The notes under the pieces are model-generated. The model saw only the letters and a program-made list of their open reading frames with translations, was not told where the DNA came from and did not search any database. Positions 53,701 to 63,571 of a stretch of 64,000 bases of DNA are shown here, piece by piece; the first letter of the stretch is position 1; each line of letters starts with the position of its first letter. The position numbers and the translations under genes are program-made. Source of the DNA: Symploca sp. SIO3C6 (lineage in GTDB: Bacteria; Cyanobacteriota; Cyanobacteriia; Cyanobacteriales; Coleofasciculaceae). The stretch lies in contig JAAHHJ010000015.1 of assembly GCA_010692425.1 (NCBI GenBank), forward strand, positions 124,001 through 188,000, written 5' to 3'.

Positions 53701-55824
53701 GGTGGTGAGGGAGAAGATAAACTCGATGGTGGTGCTGGTAATGACTTCCTCGTAGGTGGAGCAGGTAATGATCTAATTGAAGGTGGCAATGACATTGATA
53801 CCGTCAGTTACGAAGATTCACCCAGCAGTGTAGTTGTTAATCTTGACGAAAGTCGCACTTATCAAAATACTGATAGTACCTTCCACATAAGCATACTGTC
53901 TGCAAGTCCTATCCCTACTGATCTAGAATCCGAGTTTGCGATTGACTCAGCCACAGCAAAAGACGGCTTTGGTACTACAGATACCTTGCGAAATCTAGAA
54001 AATATTATCGGCTCTGAGCATAATGACATCCTAATTGGCAACAGCCTAGATAACCGCATTGAAGCCTTAGCAGGAAATGACTTACTAATTGGCAACGCTG
54101 GTAATGACTACCTTGATGGTGGCGCTGACATTGATACCGTCAGCTACCGACGTGATCCAGGTTCAGTTGAAGTCAACTTAGCACAAAACCAAGCCAAAGA
54201 CGGCTTCGGCAATACTGACCAAATCTATAATGTTGAAAATGTCATTGGCTCTGCCTTCGATGATGAAATCATTGGTGATGCTAACGATAACACCATCTAC
54301 GCCGGAGCAGGTAAAGATAAAGTTTCCGGTGATGCAGGTAACGACACCCTCTTTGGTGAAGACGGCAATGATACCCTCAACGGCGACGCAGGAGACGATT
54401 ATCTAGTAGGTGGTACTGGAAATGGCTGGCCCTCTGATATCCTCAATGGAGGCTCCGGCAACGATACCGCTTCCTACATCACTGCCACCTCTGGAGTCGC
54501 CGCCAGTTTAGAACAAAAGATTGGCTGGCAGGGAGATGCCACAGGAGATCAATTCATCTCCATTGAAAACCTAGAAGGCTCCAATTTCAATGATTTTCTC
54601 ATCGGTGACAACGGAGCAAATATCCTGAGTGGATTAGATGGAAACGATACCCTTGAAGGCAGAGATGGCGACGACACCCTTAATGGGGGCGAGGGTAACA
54701 ATATCCTCAATGCTGGCGAAGGCAACAACACAGTTGAAGCTGGTTCTGGTAACGATAACGTTTACGCTGGTACTGGCAACGATAATATCTTCACCAATGG
54801 TGGTAACGACGAGATTCACGCTGGAGACGGCAATAACACCATCAATGCTGGTAATGGCACCAATAAAATCTATGCTGGTAATGGCTACGACTCCATCTCT
54901 GCTGGCACAGGTGACGACGAAATTTATGCTGGTGATGGCGGTAGCACTATTTTTGCAGGTGCAGGAAATAATCAAGTCTACACTGGTAATGGTTATGATT
55001 CAGTTGAAGCTGAAGATGGTGACGATTTAATTTCCGTAGGTAATGGCGGCAGCAATATCGATGCCGGAGATGGTACAAATACTGTCTATGCTGGCACTGG
55101 TGATGATCAACTCTACACTGGCACTGGTGATGATGAAATCCATGTCGGGGAAGGCAATAACAATGTTGATGCAGGTTCCGGCAACAATATCATCTCTGCT
55201 GGCTCAGGAAACGATGTTATTGATACTGGTGCAGGTGACGATACAATCTACGCTAACGAAGGTTTGAATACTGTCCGTGCTGGCGATGGCAATAATCAAA
55301 TCTACAGTGGTTCTGGTGGCGATTTTCTCTTTGCTGGCACTGGCGATGATCAGATCTACGCAGGTGAAGGACAAAACTACATTGATGCTGGCAATGGCGA
55401 TAATACAATCTATTCCGGCTCAGCCAGCGATTTTATCTTAGTTGGCAATGGCAACGACTTAATCTATGCTGGCGAAGGCAGTAATCATATCTCTGCTGGA
55501 AACGGTGACAATACTATCTACGCTGATGCTGGCAGTGATCAGATTTCCACAGGCTCAGGTAATGATTTGATCTATGCAGGGGAAGGCAATAATCTGATTG
55601 CCACTGGTACAGGTTTTGATACTGTATACGTTGGCAGTGGTTTCGATCGCTTCTCTCTCTCTGAAGGATTGGGAGAAGTCACAATTTACGGTTTCCAAGC
55701 CAATCAAGACTCATTCATCGGTGCAGGTCCTCTCGACTTGAGTATCTCTGGAAATGATACTCTGGTTACTCTCAACAGCAGTGGAGATCTTTTAGCGATA
55801 GTTAAGGATCTTCAGTTAGTCTAA
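50797..55824 (+). CDS. Giant RTX (haemolysin-type calcium-binding) secreted protein
   Basis: 1675 residues, no N-terminal signal peptide. The first ~730 residues are Asp/Leu-rich and of unknown fold (FKKKIPLPVPLPIPVFVNYD is the only Pro-rich spot). RTX nonapeptides GGxGxDxLx start at ~735 (LHGGLGEDNLYGGSQNDLLF), interrupted by short inserts and three DTVSYxxxPxSVxVNL-type spacers. From ~1305 a second, strictly periodic block follows. The C-terminus (VTIYGFQANQDSFI ... SGDLLAIVKDLQLV) has the hydrophobic beta end typical of type I secretion substrates. So it is predicted to leave the cell through an ABC/HlyD/TolC system, not encoded here, and fold on calcium outside. Role (S-layer, motility matrix, adhesion or toxin) unknown. 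Confidence 0.92.
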   Translation: MTKVSFISDSTLDNSTHIGLDVNTDDFQKIGAQLEKIPEILNKTHTALSEIEHGIQNADKFLKEAPLFGDNLTLSSFSNSSLSTQTSSSQTSESLNFIGEIRNTLDEVLQEIKDFSEDATIGQIKDVFFEQFGSAGLKLIQNRNDIGITLTDDKLKFDLKLNSDLPSFERAIDTDLGVPGLNLSLEDNSKVQLDFDYEFDFSFGINQNEFFFDTPLENDIEIDVSTSFSNLDIDGELGFLQIDVIDNLENPSLFELGLDIDLSVNNGIPSVAMVNPTGSLNLNLDLMAGLEDDEKEPIFPSISTDFSLSWEDFFGNPSSDPEIAFNNVQLELGSFLSGFAEPIINAVDKIIAPFEPIRKVLTTNIPGLDDIGIEINLLNLAGVPNNSKLFDAIDQFGTIIEAVSTAQDTADNLSESDLFIDLGSFTANVNGEIVTSNPNQDTLQQAEAKGFSFFTDVKDIPGGGLSFPLFDTPTEAFNLLLNKDVDLLNFQLPEFGAGFDFKKKIPLPVPLPIPVFVNYDFDANFTSPGIIFGYDTAGIRNGAPFQGFFVNGSNPLFEVDAEISGGVSAGVPKIAEAGGDAFIKGEVDFYLPGRQEKARIQDLVNSFSDNNFFDADGSVTAGASIWAEHITFNPIKGFLGILTGDFDKLVDRYEKNLVTFDIFDFGGSSDAPTPEPPNLATLLNNGELRLNMGRFANERNINQDIEDENFSVTSNVIVSAFGEQETYSNISKIIAYADTGNDVISIEANVIAELHGGLGEDNLYGGSQNDLLFGERGADRLVGNSGNDQLHGGEDSDRLYGDEGNDQLLGEAGDDLLDGGVDHDLLLGGDGEDTLIGGVGNDSLEGEDKNDSLFGGDGNDILQGDNGNDLLVGGSGEDSLDGGKDNDRLFGEVNNDELIGGIGNDLLDGGEGNDTLKGGDGNDQLFGGFRVIVEPIFDDNGQQVLDENGQPVFTTPEFLDDSGHDFLDGGEGEDKLDGGAGNDFLVGGAGNDLIEGGNDIDTVSYEDSPSSVVVNLDESRTYQNTDSTFHISILSASPIPTDLESEFAIDSATAKDGFGTTDTLRNLENIIGSEHNDILIGNSLDNRIEALAGNDLLIGNAGNDYLDGGADIDTVSYRRDPGSVEVNLAQNQAKDGFGNTDQIYNVENVIGSAFDDEIIGDANDNTIYAGAGKDKVSGDAGNDTLFGEDGNDTLNGDAGDDYLVGGTGNGWPSDILNGGSGNDTASYITATSGVAASLEQKIGWQGDATGDQFISIENLEGSNFNDFLIGDNGANILSGLDGNDTLEGRDGDDTLNGGEGNNILNAGEGNNTVEAGSGNDNVYAGTGNDNIFTNGGNDEIHAGDGNNTINAGNGTNKIYAGNGYDSISAGTGDDEIYAGDGGSTIFAGAGNNQVYTGNGYDSVEAEDGDDLISVGNGGSNIDAGDGTNTVYAGTGDDQLYTGTGDDEIHVGEGNNNVDAGSGNNIISAGSGNDVIDTGAGDDTIYANEGLNTVRAGDGNNQIYSGSGGDFLFAGTGDDQIYAGEGQNYIDAGNGDNTIYSGSASDFILVGNGNDLIYAGEGSNHISAGNGDNTIYADAGSDQISTGSGNDLIYAGEGNNLIATGTGFDTVYVGSGFDRFSLSEGLGEVTIYGFQANQDSFIGAGPLDLSISGNDTLVTLNSSGDLLAIVKDLQLV
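54712..55575 (+). repeat. Eight 108-bp higher-order repeats inside the RTX gene
   Basis: The translation falls into units of exactly 36 residues, each four nonapeptides, for example AGDGNNTIN, AGNGTNKIY, AGNGYDSIS, AGTGDDEIY. Eight units follow without a single indel (54712, 54820, 54928 and so on to 55575). The first nonapeptide of a unit often has NN or SN, the fourth usually has DD or ND followed by IY or similar. 36 residues correspond to two turns of the RTX beta-roll. Confidence 0.9.
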
Positions 55825-55853
55825 TATCAAGTACTTATAGAATCCCCCTACTT

Positions 55854-58800
55854 CTAGGAGGGGGAGTGTAAACTTTTCCCCTTTTGTAAAACATCACAAA
55901 GATGGCGATCGCTTTTTTTCAAGTTAGCATTGGTGCGCAGAAAATCTCGCACCCGATTGCAGCTGTACTCTAGTACCTGCTGTGGGTGAAGAACCTTATC
56001 CAAATTCCACAGAATAACCCTTCGATCATCACTGGCAGAGGCGAGTACTTTGCCGTCAGGGCTGAAAGCAAGATCATTAATTCTATCAGTATGTTCGTTG
56101 AGTTTCATAAAGAAGCTGCCGTCAAGCTTCCAGAGTGTGATCTTGTTGTCCCTGCCGCCTGAGAGCAGAATTTCACCACTGGGATTGAAAGCAACGACCT
56201 TAACACGCTCCTGATGCCATCTGAAAGTCTTCAACAAGGTGCCATCTATTCTCCAGAGTTTGACGGTAGCATCTTCATGGGCTGAAGCAATAAGCTGACC
56301 ATCGGGACTGAAAGTAAGATCTTCCACCCCACTGTTATGCCCATTGAGAGTCTTGAACAAGGTGCCATCTATTCTCCAGAGTTTAATGGTCTCGTCGGCG
56401 CTGGCTGAAGCAATCAGTTCACCATTGGGGTTAAAAGCAACTTCTTCAACCCTAGCCTCGTGTCCAGTGAGAGTCCTAAGCAATTTACCATCCTGCTGCC
56501 GCCAGATTTTGATGGTCTGATCATCAGAAGCCGAGGCGATGAGCTTGCCGTCGGGGCTAAAGGCAACTCCCTCAACTTCGTTGCTATGTCCCTTCAGAGT
56601 TATGAACTCTGTACCATCTGAAAGCCAAAGCTTGACGGTATTATCCTCAGAAGCTGAAGCGATGAACTTGCCGTCGGGGCTAAAGGCAACTCCATCAACT
56701 CCACTTTGATGTCCCTTGAGAGTCATTAACAAGCTGCCGTTTTCCCGCTGCCAGATTTTGATGGTCTGATCATCAGAAGCTGAGGCGATGAGCTTGCCGT
56801 CGGGGTTAAAAGCAAGGCTTTCGACCTCATCTTGATGCGCTCCCAAGACCCTCAGTAAGCTGCTGTGTGGTTGCCACAGTCGAACTGTGCCGTCATCAGA
56901 AGCCGAGGCAATGACTCTGCCGTCGGGGCTGAAGGCGACTGAGCGGACTTCGTCCCGATGCCCTTCCAAGGTGCGAAGCAAAGTTCCTTCTACTTGCCAG
57001 AGTTTGATGGTCTCGTCATCAGAAGCCGAAGCAACTACTTTACCGTCAAGACTAAAGGCAACTCCATTAACTCCAGCTTCATGTCCCTGGAGGGTTAACA
57101 GTTTGGTGCCATCTGGCTGCCAGAGTTTGAGAGTATGATCGTCAGAAGCTGAGGCAATGAGCTGACCATCAGGACTAAAAGTAACTCCATTAACACCAGC
57201 ATCGTGTCCTTCTAGTGTCTTGACTAAGGTGCCGTTTAACTGCCAGAGTTTGACAGTGCCATCCCTACTGGCTGAGGCGATGAGTTTGCCATTAGGACTG
57301 AAAGCAACTGCCAGAGTCTGATCTGTATGCCCTTGAAAGGTTGCCACCTCAATGCCATCAAGGTTCCAGAGTTTGAGGCTGTTGTCGTCAGAGGCTGAGG
57401 CAATGAGCTGACCATCAGGACTAAAGGCAACTTTATTAACTCCAGCATTGTGCCCTTCTAGGGTCTTGAGTAAGTTGCCGTCAGTTTTCCAAAGTTTGAC
57501 AGTGCTGTCTTGACTGACAGAGGCAACTATCTCACCATCGGGGCTAAAGGCAACTCCCCGAATCCGATCCTGATGCCCTTCTAGGGTCTTGAGTAAAGTG
57601 CCGTCAGTTTTCCAGAGCTTGATTGTTTTGTCCCGAGAAACTGAGGCAATACAGTTACCATCAGGACTGAAGGCAACTTCGTAAACGACATCTTGATGCC
57701 CTGAAAAATAGTTGTACCCTTTGAGTCGATAAGCTGTTTGTAGTAGGGCCTCATCAACCTGATTTTGAAGCTTTGGGTCTACCCAAACTAAATTTTCTAG
57801 TTTTTGCCTTGCTCTTAAGGCTTCGATGAACCCATCTAAACTTCGATTCAAGACAAAATATTCTTCAGAAAAAGCTGTGAGCACTCTAATTTCATTGACG
57901 AGCGCTCTGCGATACTGCAACAAAGCTGTCACTCCCAAAGCAGTGGAGATGCACAGTGCTGCACTCACTGTGCCTAGTAAAAATCTCTGCAATCTAGAAA
58001 CTTCTCGCTCTTTTGCCCATCGGGCTTCAGCCTCTTGAGTCTGCGCCATCTGGGCTGCCTGCACTTCTTGCCTGTCGATTGCTTGACTGGCAGCTAAGAA
58101 TTGATAATCTATCTCACTCAAACAGCGCTCTTTTCCCCAAGCTTGGGCATTTTCTAAGACTTGACCTCGCAAAAGTTGAGATTGGTCTTGGCGAAGTGAA
58201 TTCAACCAAACTTTTAGTTTCTCGGCATAAGGTCGCAGTTGGTCAAATTGCTTTTCTACCCAGTAGAGGTTGAAGACAGCACAGTAAATACGGTTATAAA
58301 CTTTTAACTTGCCGTCACGCTTGATAACCAATCCACTCAGAAGCAATTCCATCTGCTCAATACTGCCATCAGCAACTAATGAGCCTTCCAGGAGAATTTG
58401 CTCATAGAGTCCCAGTAGTCGCCCAGCTCGTTTTTCATTCCTCAGTAGGCGGTCACGTATCGTCTGCAAATGAGTCGGTTCATCGTTAACTACCCAGTTA
58501 TTGATAATGTACTTTTCTGTCAAAATGGCAACCAACATTGGGGGAGCATAATTTTTGACTTGCTCGTGGTGTTCAATAATCAACCGACACAACTTTTGGG
58601 TGAGAAATGGTTGTCCACCTGTCCAAAACAATACCTGTTTAAGTACTTCTTGGTGGTTGTCTACATAACCTCTTAAGCCTTGGGCTAAAGGTTCTATTTC
58701 CGACTCACTAAAGCTACCCAACTCAATAGAGCGACCAATATTAAACGGTGTCCTCGTTTGGTCAGTAACCAAGTCCAAGGGCCTCGCCACTCCTAACAAC

Positions 58801-59321
58801 ACAAAGGTGATGGGTAGAATTTGGTAAGTTGAGCGGATTAGAGCAAAAAAGTCGTCGCTATTGAAGGGTAAGCTCAGAACAGTATCAATTTCATCGACAA
58901 AAATCACAATTTGTTTTTTAATTTGCTCTAGCAGTATCTCTTCAAGGAATTCACCTAAACAGCTTACAGGGGAAAGGCGGCGGCGCTCTTCGAGCCACTG
59001 GTGTATGCAAAGCTGCCCTTTGAGCTGAAAACCCCTTACTAAACAGCGGATGATATCAGCATACCACTGGCGTTCAGTAGTGTTGCGGCTGCCAATACCA
59101 GAAAGGTCAACTAACCCACAAGCAATATCTTCTGAACATAGTCGCTTGCTAGTTTGCACCCGCAAGCTAGACTTTCCCACTTGACGGCTGCTGAATACAT
59201 AGCAAAATTCTTTTGCCTTCAAAGCTTGGTAGAGTTCTTCATCGGCTTGGCGCACCACGTAACTGGGTGCATTCAACGGTAGGCTACCACCGACTTGATA
59301 TACGTGATTGCTAATTTGCAT
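55854..59321 (-). CDS. Membrane WD40-repeat protein with N-terminal AAA-like NTPase domain
   Basis: 1155 residues. The N-terminal AAA-like domain (~10-350) has a P-loop-like [13 protein letters not shown] (residues ~44-56), [11 protein letters not shown] as Walker B and [11 protein letters not shown] as sensor. A coiled segment and one transmembrane helix follow ([20 protein letters not shown], ~450). Then 14 WD40 repeats of about 41 residues run to the end, each with GH(Q/N/D)xxV, AFSPDG, IASASxDxTxKLW. 14 repeats fit two seven-bladed propellers. This architecture is common in filamentous cyanobacteria; the NTPase belongs with STAND-like signalling ATPases, and the propellers would bind proteins. 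The target is unknown. It converges with the RTX gene (29-base gap). Confidence 0.93.
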   Translation of the reverse strand: MQISNHVYQVGGSLPLNAPSYVVRQADEELYQALKAKEFCYVFSSRQVGKSSLRVQTSKRLCSEDIACGLVDLSGIGSRNTTERQWYADIIRCLVRGFQLKGQLCIHQWLEERRRLSPVSCLGEFLEEILLEQIKKQIVIFVDEIDTVLSLPFNSDDFFALIRSTYQILPITFVLLGVARPLDLVTDQTRTPFNIGRSIELGSFSESEIEPLAQGLRGYVDNHQEVLKQVLFWTGGQPFLTQKLCRLIIEHHEQVKNYAPPMLVAILTEKYIINNWVVNDEPTHLQTIRDRLLRNEKRAGRLLGLYEQILLEGSLVADGSIEQMELLLSGLVIKRDGKLKVYNRIYCAVFNLYWVEKQFDQLRPYAEKLKVWLNSLRQDQSQLLRGQVLENAQAWGKERCLSEIDYQFLAASQAIDRQEVQAAQMAQTQEAEARWAKEREVSRLQRFLLGTVSAALCISTALGVTALLQYRRALVNEIRVLTAFSEEYFVLNRSLDGFIEALRARQKLENLVWVDPKLQNQVDEALLQTAYRLKGYNYFSGHQDVVYEVAFSPDGNCIASVSRDKTIKLWKTDGTLLKTLEGHQDRIRGVAFSPDGEIVASVSQDSTVKLWKTDGNLLKTLEGHNAGVNKVAFSPDGQLIASASDDNSLKLWNLDGIEVATFQGHTDQTLAVAFSPNGKLIASASRDGTVKLWQLNGTLVKTLEGHDAGVNGVTFSPDGQLIASASDDHTLKLWQPDGTKLLTLQGHEAGVNGVAFSLDGKVVASASDDETIKLWQVEGTLLRTLEGHRDEVRSVAFSPDGRVIASASDDGTVRLWQPHSSLLRVLGAHQDEVESLAFNPDGKLIASASDDQTIKIWQRENGSLLMTLKGHQSGVDGVAFSPDGKFIASASEDNTVKLWLSDGTEFITLKGHSNEVEGVAFSPDGKLIASASDDQTIKIWRQQDGKLLRTLTGHEARVEEVAFNPNGELIASASADETIKLWRIDGTLFKTLNGHNSGVEDLTFSPDGQLIASAHEDATVKLWRIDGTLLKTFRWHQERVKVVAFNPSGEILLSGGRDNKITLWKLDGSFFMKLNEHTDRINDLAFSPDGKVLASASDDRRVILWNLDKVLHPQQVLEYSCNRVRDFLRTNANLKKSDRHLCDVLQKGKSLHSPS

Positions 59322-59997
59322 AGGGAATTTGGGATAAAATTAGAGGTTTAAGAGCCTACTAATCCCCTTGTAAAAATAATTTTGATGCCAACGAAAACTA
59401 CAAGTAACAGTGTTGTTCCCTAGATTCATCAATCTAATGCGATATAGCTCCAAGGCTAGCAACTGTTTTAGCTCCACAGCTGAATTGGTACTCAAAACCT
59501 GCTCATCAGCTACTGCTACTTATAGATGCTGCCGGAGATTTTCTCAGTGTCGGTGCAGGTAGTTGCTAGTTACTGTTAATTACTGCCTCTTTGGTTGCAC
59601 TTTGCCACAGCTGCTCCCAGGTTACATCTTTACTTTGAAAGACGATCTAAGGCTAGTCGCACTTAACAGGGAACTACCCCTGATAGCTGCATCAACGGCT
59701 CTAGCTGGTTTGTTTATACTGGTTTGTTTAGAACTCTAGTTTATACCATTGACTTAATTGATGCACCTGCTCTAAAGTAAACGATGAATAGATAAACTGA
59801 CAACCCCATCGCTACAATAGACATTTCCAGAAAGCCAAAAGTAGCTGCCTAAATACTTTTGAACCCTTAACCTCACTGGGACAGTTTTAGCGGAATTCAA
59901 AGCATAATCAGCAAGATTAAGCCCTTGTTGTTAATTTAGCCTCCAAAGTTATGAAAATTGTTAATCTGAATCGTCTTGGTGTCATCTTTGATATAGT
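59322..59997. other. Intergenic region between the WD40 and CyRepA1 genes
   Basis: 676 bases, no credible ORF. The 12-mer CTGGTTTGTTTA occurs twice in tandem (59705-59716 and 59719-59730). Otherwise nothing recognisable; it should include the promoter of the WD40 gene and the terminator of the replication gene. Confidence 0.45.
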
Positions 59998-62900
59998 TCA
60001 AAACTTCAAACAAAGTTGAACGCCTTCAACTTCACCCGAACTTGCTAAATTATTAGTGCTATCCACCTCAACAGAATAATCATTTTGCCAACCATCACCA
60101 ATAATTAATGTCTGACTATCACGGTTCAACCAGTACTTAAATACCTCAACCCTATCATCATTGGGACTAAGAACTTGATAAACTCTAACTCGCTTTTTAC
60201 CTTGGCTTTCAGTACGAATACATTTGAGTGCAAAGCCAATTTTATCTAAGAAACGTCTAACAATAACAATAGGTGTAGAATTCTTGGCTATACCAATACC
60301 CACTGCTGTTTTAATCGCAGAACGATTAGCAAGGGCCAGGGCTGCCATTGCCTGCAAATCCTGATCAGTATTTCTCAATTCTCGCTCTTGATCTGCCAGT
60401 AAAACTGGGATACCTAAAAGTTCCATGATACCAATAATTGCTCCTAGCTGGTTGCGATTAAAATCGGGCAAAAATATACTACCTTCACCAAGTTCTATTA
60501 ACTTTCGCGCTACTGTAGAGTCCCTTTCTGCTAAATATTGACGACCTAGGGTTAGATAATAGTGTGTTTGCAATTTTTGATACCAGCCTTGATCATCTTG
60601 GGCTACCAGTTGTGCTGTCACAGGGATGCCATAGCGCAATTTCAATTCGTACTTGCGCTGGGAACGCCTTTCGGCTAAACTCTTAACCATCCTTTTATTA
60701 ATAATCTGATCTTGGCGATCGCTAATCTCGCTAGCAGAAGCAACAGCCTCACACTCTGCCTGATAGTTTTGGTTTCTAACAGCAGTAATCGCTTCTTTAA
60801 GAGAATTAGTTTCTGCTTGAGCCTGTTGTTTAAGGGAATCTAGCTGCTGATTTTTTCCTTGGTTTGAAGAGTTCTTAACAACTACTTCTTTAACTTGATG
60901 ACCTTCTGCAACTAGCGCTGACAATACAGATTCTCGATAATTAAGCATCGAGACATTGAATCGTACTGCCATCTTTGCCCAACACATCAAAGACTCTGCC
61001 TGAAAACCCAAATCTAAATCTTCCAGTGCCTCAAAATCGGATTGTTGTAGCAAGCGGATATTGAGTTGAGTGAGGCGATGCCCAGAAGTAAGTAATGACG
61101 GTATAGAAGTCGAACCATTCCCCACTTTATTAAAACTGTAAGGTGCCACCCAAATAAACCGGGGAATATTTTCTCTAATTCGTCCTAAAGCTTGTCTGAC
61201 ACTATTTGATGCTTGAACTCCTTGGGCAATTGCCCAAACTGAGGTAAAGTGTCCTCGAATATCAATACTCACTCCTGTTTCAATTGCTGGACTACTTAAA
61301 ACGACATCATACTTACCCAAAACCTGGTTAAGGTTAGTGACACATCCACAAGCTGGATGATTTGGTTCTGTCAGAGATTCAGAATCAATGCGCAGTATTC
61401 GGAGTTGAGGAAATTGCCTGTTAAGGTACGCTTCTAGATTACGAGTTCCCCATTGACTTTTAGTCTTCTGTGCCGAAAGACAGACAAAGGGTTTTCCTCC
61501 TTCCTTAATATGTTTTTCTAAATCTTTTACTAATCTGTCGGGAGTACTTTCTTTATAGCTATTTACCACCCATGACTCATCTAATTCTGGCTGCCAATCA
61601 TTTTCGATAATTAATGGTTGTAGGTAAAATCCAGCTAAATTAAGCAAATAATCTATAGAAATATCACTTAAATCAGCATCAGCAACAAATACTTTGCCCG
61701 AACCTCCCAAAACATTTTGAATCAGATTCTTCAGAGACTTAAGAATAGCCACACGATTACTCTGACAGGTACTAGAATTCAACCCATGCCAAAGGACTTG
61801 TTCAACTTCATCAATAATCACTACCCCATCAAACCAGTTGGCTGCACTAAATTGAGCTTGGGAAGATGGATGTAGGGAATCCAAACAAAGACCATATCCC
61901 AATACCTTTCCCTGGGGATCATCAAATACCTCAGTAATATAGTTAAGTCCAAAACGCTGGCACAGGGCCTCTACCAATCGCACTCTATGCCCCACAACCA
62001 AAATCCGCTGCTGGTTTTTGATTGCCCTAGAAACAATGCCTTCTAATAGCTGAGTTTTCCCTGTACCTTTAGGAGATTTAATACCTATGAGTTTAGCGTT
62101 ATCAGGAATAGGTAACTCTGGAATATAACGACAGTTGAGTCTAATATCAACACGATAGGTTAGCTTCGTTAAAGACTGAGCCTTCCAAGTATCGAGGGAG
62201 TGTGCTTTTTGATAAACTTGCTCAAAAGCACTTTGACCATGAGTAGCAATTAAGTCATCAACTCCTTTACCCAATTGGGAATTCCAAGTGATGACTTTAA
62301 CCTCACAACCAGCCTTACTTAGTAGATATCCAGTTTTTCTAATCGCAGCATTAACTGCCTTAATAGTATTAGGTTTGGAGTCTTGGTCAAATACAATATA
62401 AATCGGTCTATTTTGGCTAGCTAGCTTCTCCAATTGAGGGATTAGGCGAGACTTTCCGATACGATTTCCTTGTTCATCCCTCGGTACTCGATAGCCACCA
62501 TGCACTCCGGGAATAGCAACAGCAATATAACCAGCCGTCAGTAATGCTCCAGCTTTCTTAGCTCCCTCAGTAATGCATACAGGAAGTTTGGGGTGATCAA
62601 TCACCCATTGCCAGAAGCCAAAGTTTTCTTGATCAGAACCAGAGAAGTCCTGTTTATGTCCCAAACTAGAGAAAGCAAACTCTTCCCCTGCTTCCTCATA
62701 GCGATTGGCAATACATTGCCACAAATGGAGTGGCACTCGCAGGGCAAAAATTCCTGTTGGCTCTTTAGGGGGATGTTCATACTTTATCAACTTTTGGGAG
62801 TCGTTACTACGACGGGGTTGGCTGGGTTTAAAACAACCCCAGAGATCATCTTCACCAGTAAGTAAATCAACCCCTGAACACCACCATCCACCCTGTTGTG

Positions 62901-63072
62901 TGTGTTCATAACGCTTGAGAATGCGATCGCTAACTCTGCCATCATTACGTCTAGGGATGGCATCAGAGTATAGCAGATATTCAGACGGACAAGAGCCTTC
63001 GAGAGCAGTAACATTAAGGCTAGTCAGCTGTAGATCGACGCAACTGGCTTGCCACTCGAGTAAATGATTCAT
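59998..63072 (-). CDS. CyRepA1-type plasmid replication protein (DUF3854 / TOPRIM plus helicase)
   Basis: 1024 residues from ATG 63072 (MNHLLEWQASCVDLQLTSLN); a TTG eight codons upstream (63096) is less likely. The N-terminal DUF3854 domain has a TOPRIM-like core (LPVCITEGAKKAGALLTAGY, IAIPGVHGGYR-like, YIVFDQDSKPNTIKAV). A superfamily 2-type helicase domain follows: P-loop IKSPKGTGKTQLLEGI, Walker B GVVIIDEVEQVLWH, and motif-VI-like NSVRQALGRIRENIP. A long C-terminal region contains a coiled coil. Proteins of this kind (CyRepA1) initiate replication of cyanobacterial plasmids but are also found in chromosomes. Presence here suggests an integrated plasmid or element; no partition or mobilisation gene is seen nearby. 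Confidence 0.85.
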   Translation of the reverse strand: MNHLLEWQASCVDLQLTSLNVTALEGSCPSEYLLYSDAIPRRNDGRVSDRILKRYEHTQQGGWWCSGVDLLTGEDDLWGCFKPSQPRRSNDSQKLIKYEHPPKEPTGIFALRVPLHLWQCIANRYEEAGEEFAFSSLGHKQDFSGSDQENFGFWQWVIDHPKLPVCITEGAKKAGALLTAGYIAVAIPGVHGGYRVPRDEQGNRIGKSRLIPQLEKLASQNRPIYIVFDQDSKPNTIKAVNAAIRKTGYLLSKAGCEVKVITWNSQLGKGVDDLIATHGQSAFEQVYQKAHSLDTWKAQSLTKLTYRVDIRLNCRYIPELPIPDNAKLIGIKSPKGTGKTQLLEGIVSRAIKNQQRILVVGHRVRLVEALCQRFGLNYITEVFDDPQGKVLGYGLCLDSLHPSSQAQFSAANWFDGVVIIDEVEQVLWHGLNSSTCQSNRVAILKSLKNLIQNVLGGSGKVFVADADLSDISIDYLLNLAGFYLQPLIIENDWQPELDESWVVNSYKESTPDRLVKDLEKHIKEGGKPFVCLSAQKTKSQWGTRNLEAYLNRQFPQLRILRIDSESLTEPNHPACGCVTNLNQVLGKYDVVLSSPAIETGVSIDIRGHFTSVWAIAQGVQASNSVRQALGRIRENIPRFIWVAPYSFNKVGNGSTSIPSLLTSGHRLTQLNIRLLQQSDFEALEDLDLGFQAESLMCWAKMAVRFNVSMLNYRESVLSALVAEGHQVKEVVVKNSSNQGKNQQLDSLKQQAQAETNSLKEAITAVRNQNYQAECEAVASASEISDRQDQIINKRMVKSLAERRSQRKYELKLRYGIPVTAQLVAQDDQGWYQKLQTHYYLTLGRQYLAERDSTVARKLIELGEGSIFLPDFNRNQLGAIIGIMELLGIPVLLADQERELRNTDQDLQAMAALALANRSAIKTAVGIGIAKNSTPIVIVRRFLDKIGFALKCIRTESQGKKRVRVYQVLSPNDDRVEVFKYWLNRDSQTLIIGDGWQNDYSVEVDSTNNLASSGEVEGVQLCLKF

Positions 63073-63571
63073 GGTTTTGGTGGAAGACTCAAGCAATGGT
63101 AACGCTATATATAGGGGTTGACTATTAGATTTTAGTGTATATAACGCTACTTGTGAGAGTTAAGTGTCATCTCTGCTGAAGTGACCGAAAGTAATCGCGT
63201 TCCCTATGTATCTAAAAAAACATTTCTGTTGCTTGAGAGCACCTCACGGGCGGCGCGCCACCCGCTATGAATGAAAGAAACACTAGAAATCATCAAGCTT
63301 GATTTTACATGAGTTTTGTCTCGTGTTTCTTAGAAACTGTTGATTTATAACTATATTGCTCTTAATCAAATAACAAATTGTATTAATACACACCAAAGTC
63401 AATTTGTACAGAGCTAAATATTAAATTTTTCTTTAATTTAACAATCTGAACTGGCAAAAGCTCGAATAAATTGAGAGGTTTATCTAGGGAACGAAAGTGA
63501 CATCTTCTCCCCCCACTTTTGAATAAACAAACCATTAATAAACCTTTATTGAATTAGAGTAAAAATCTAGT
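63073..63571. other. Divergent region between the replication gene and the isonitrile synthase gene
   Basis: 499 bases without an ORF. It contains a near-perfect 18-base G/C palindrome at 63247-63264 (CGGGCGGCGCGCCACCCG), strikingly GC-rich in AT-rich surroundings, and a compound hairpin: AAGAAACAC (63275-63283) with GTGTTTCTT (63323-63331), enclosing AAATCA...TGATTT. Promoters of both flanking genes must lie here. Confidence 0.5.

Noticed and set aside
51414..54975. Many long minus-strand and alternate-frame ORFs in the RTX gene
   Set aside because: Repetitive Gly/Asp codons leave other frames open. The + strand frame gives clear RTX repeats over the whole region.
54712..55575. Regular 108-bp periodicity considered as a CRISPR-like or satellite array
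   Set aside because: The units are in frame, code for RTX nonapeptides and diverge at synonymous and Asp/Asn positions; there are no identical direct repeats with unique spacers.
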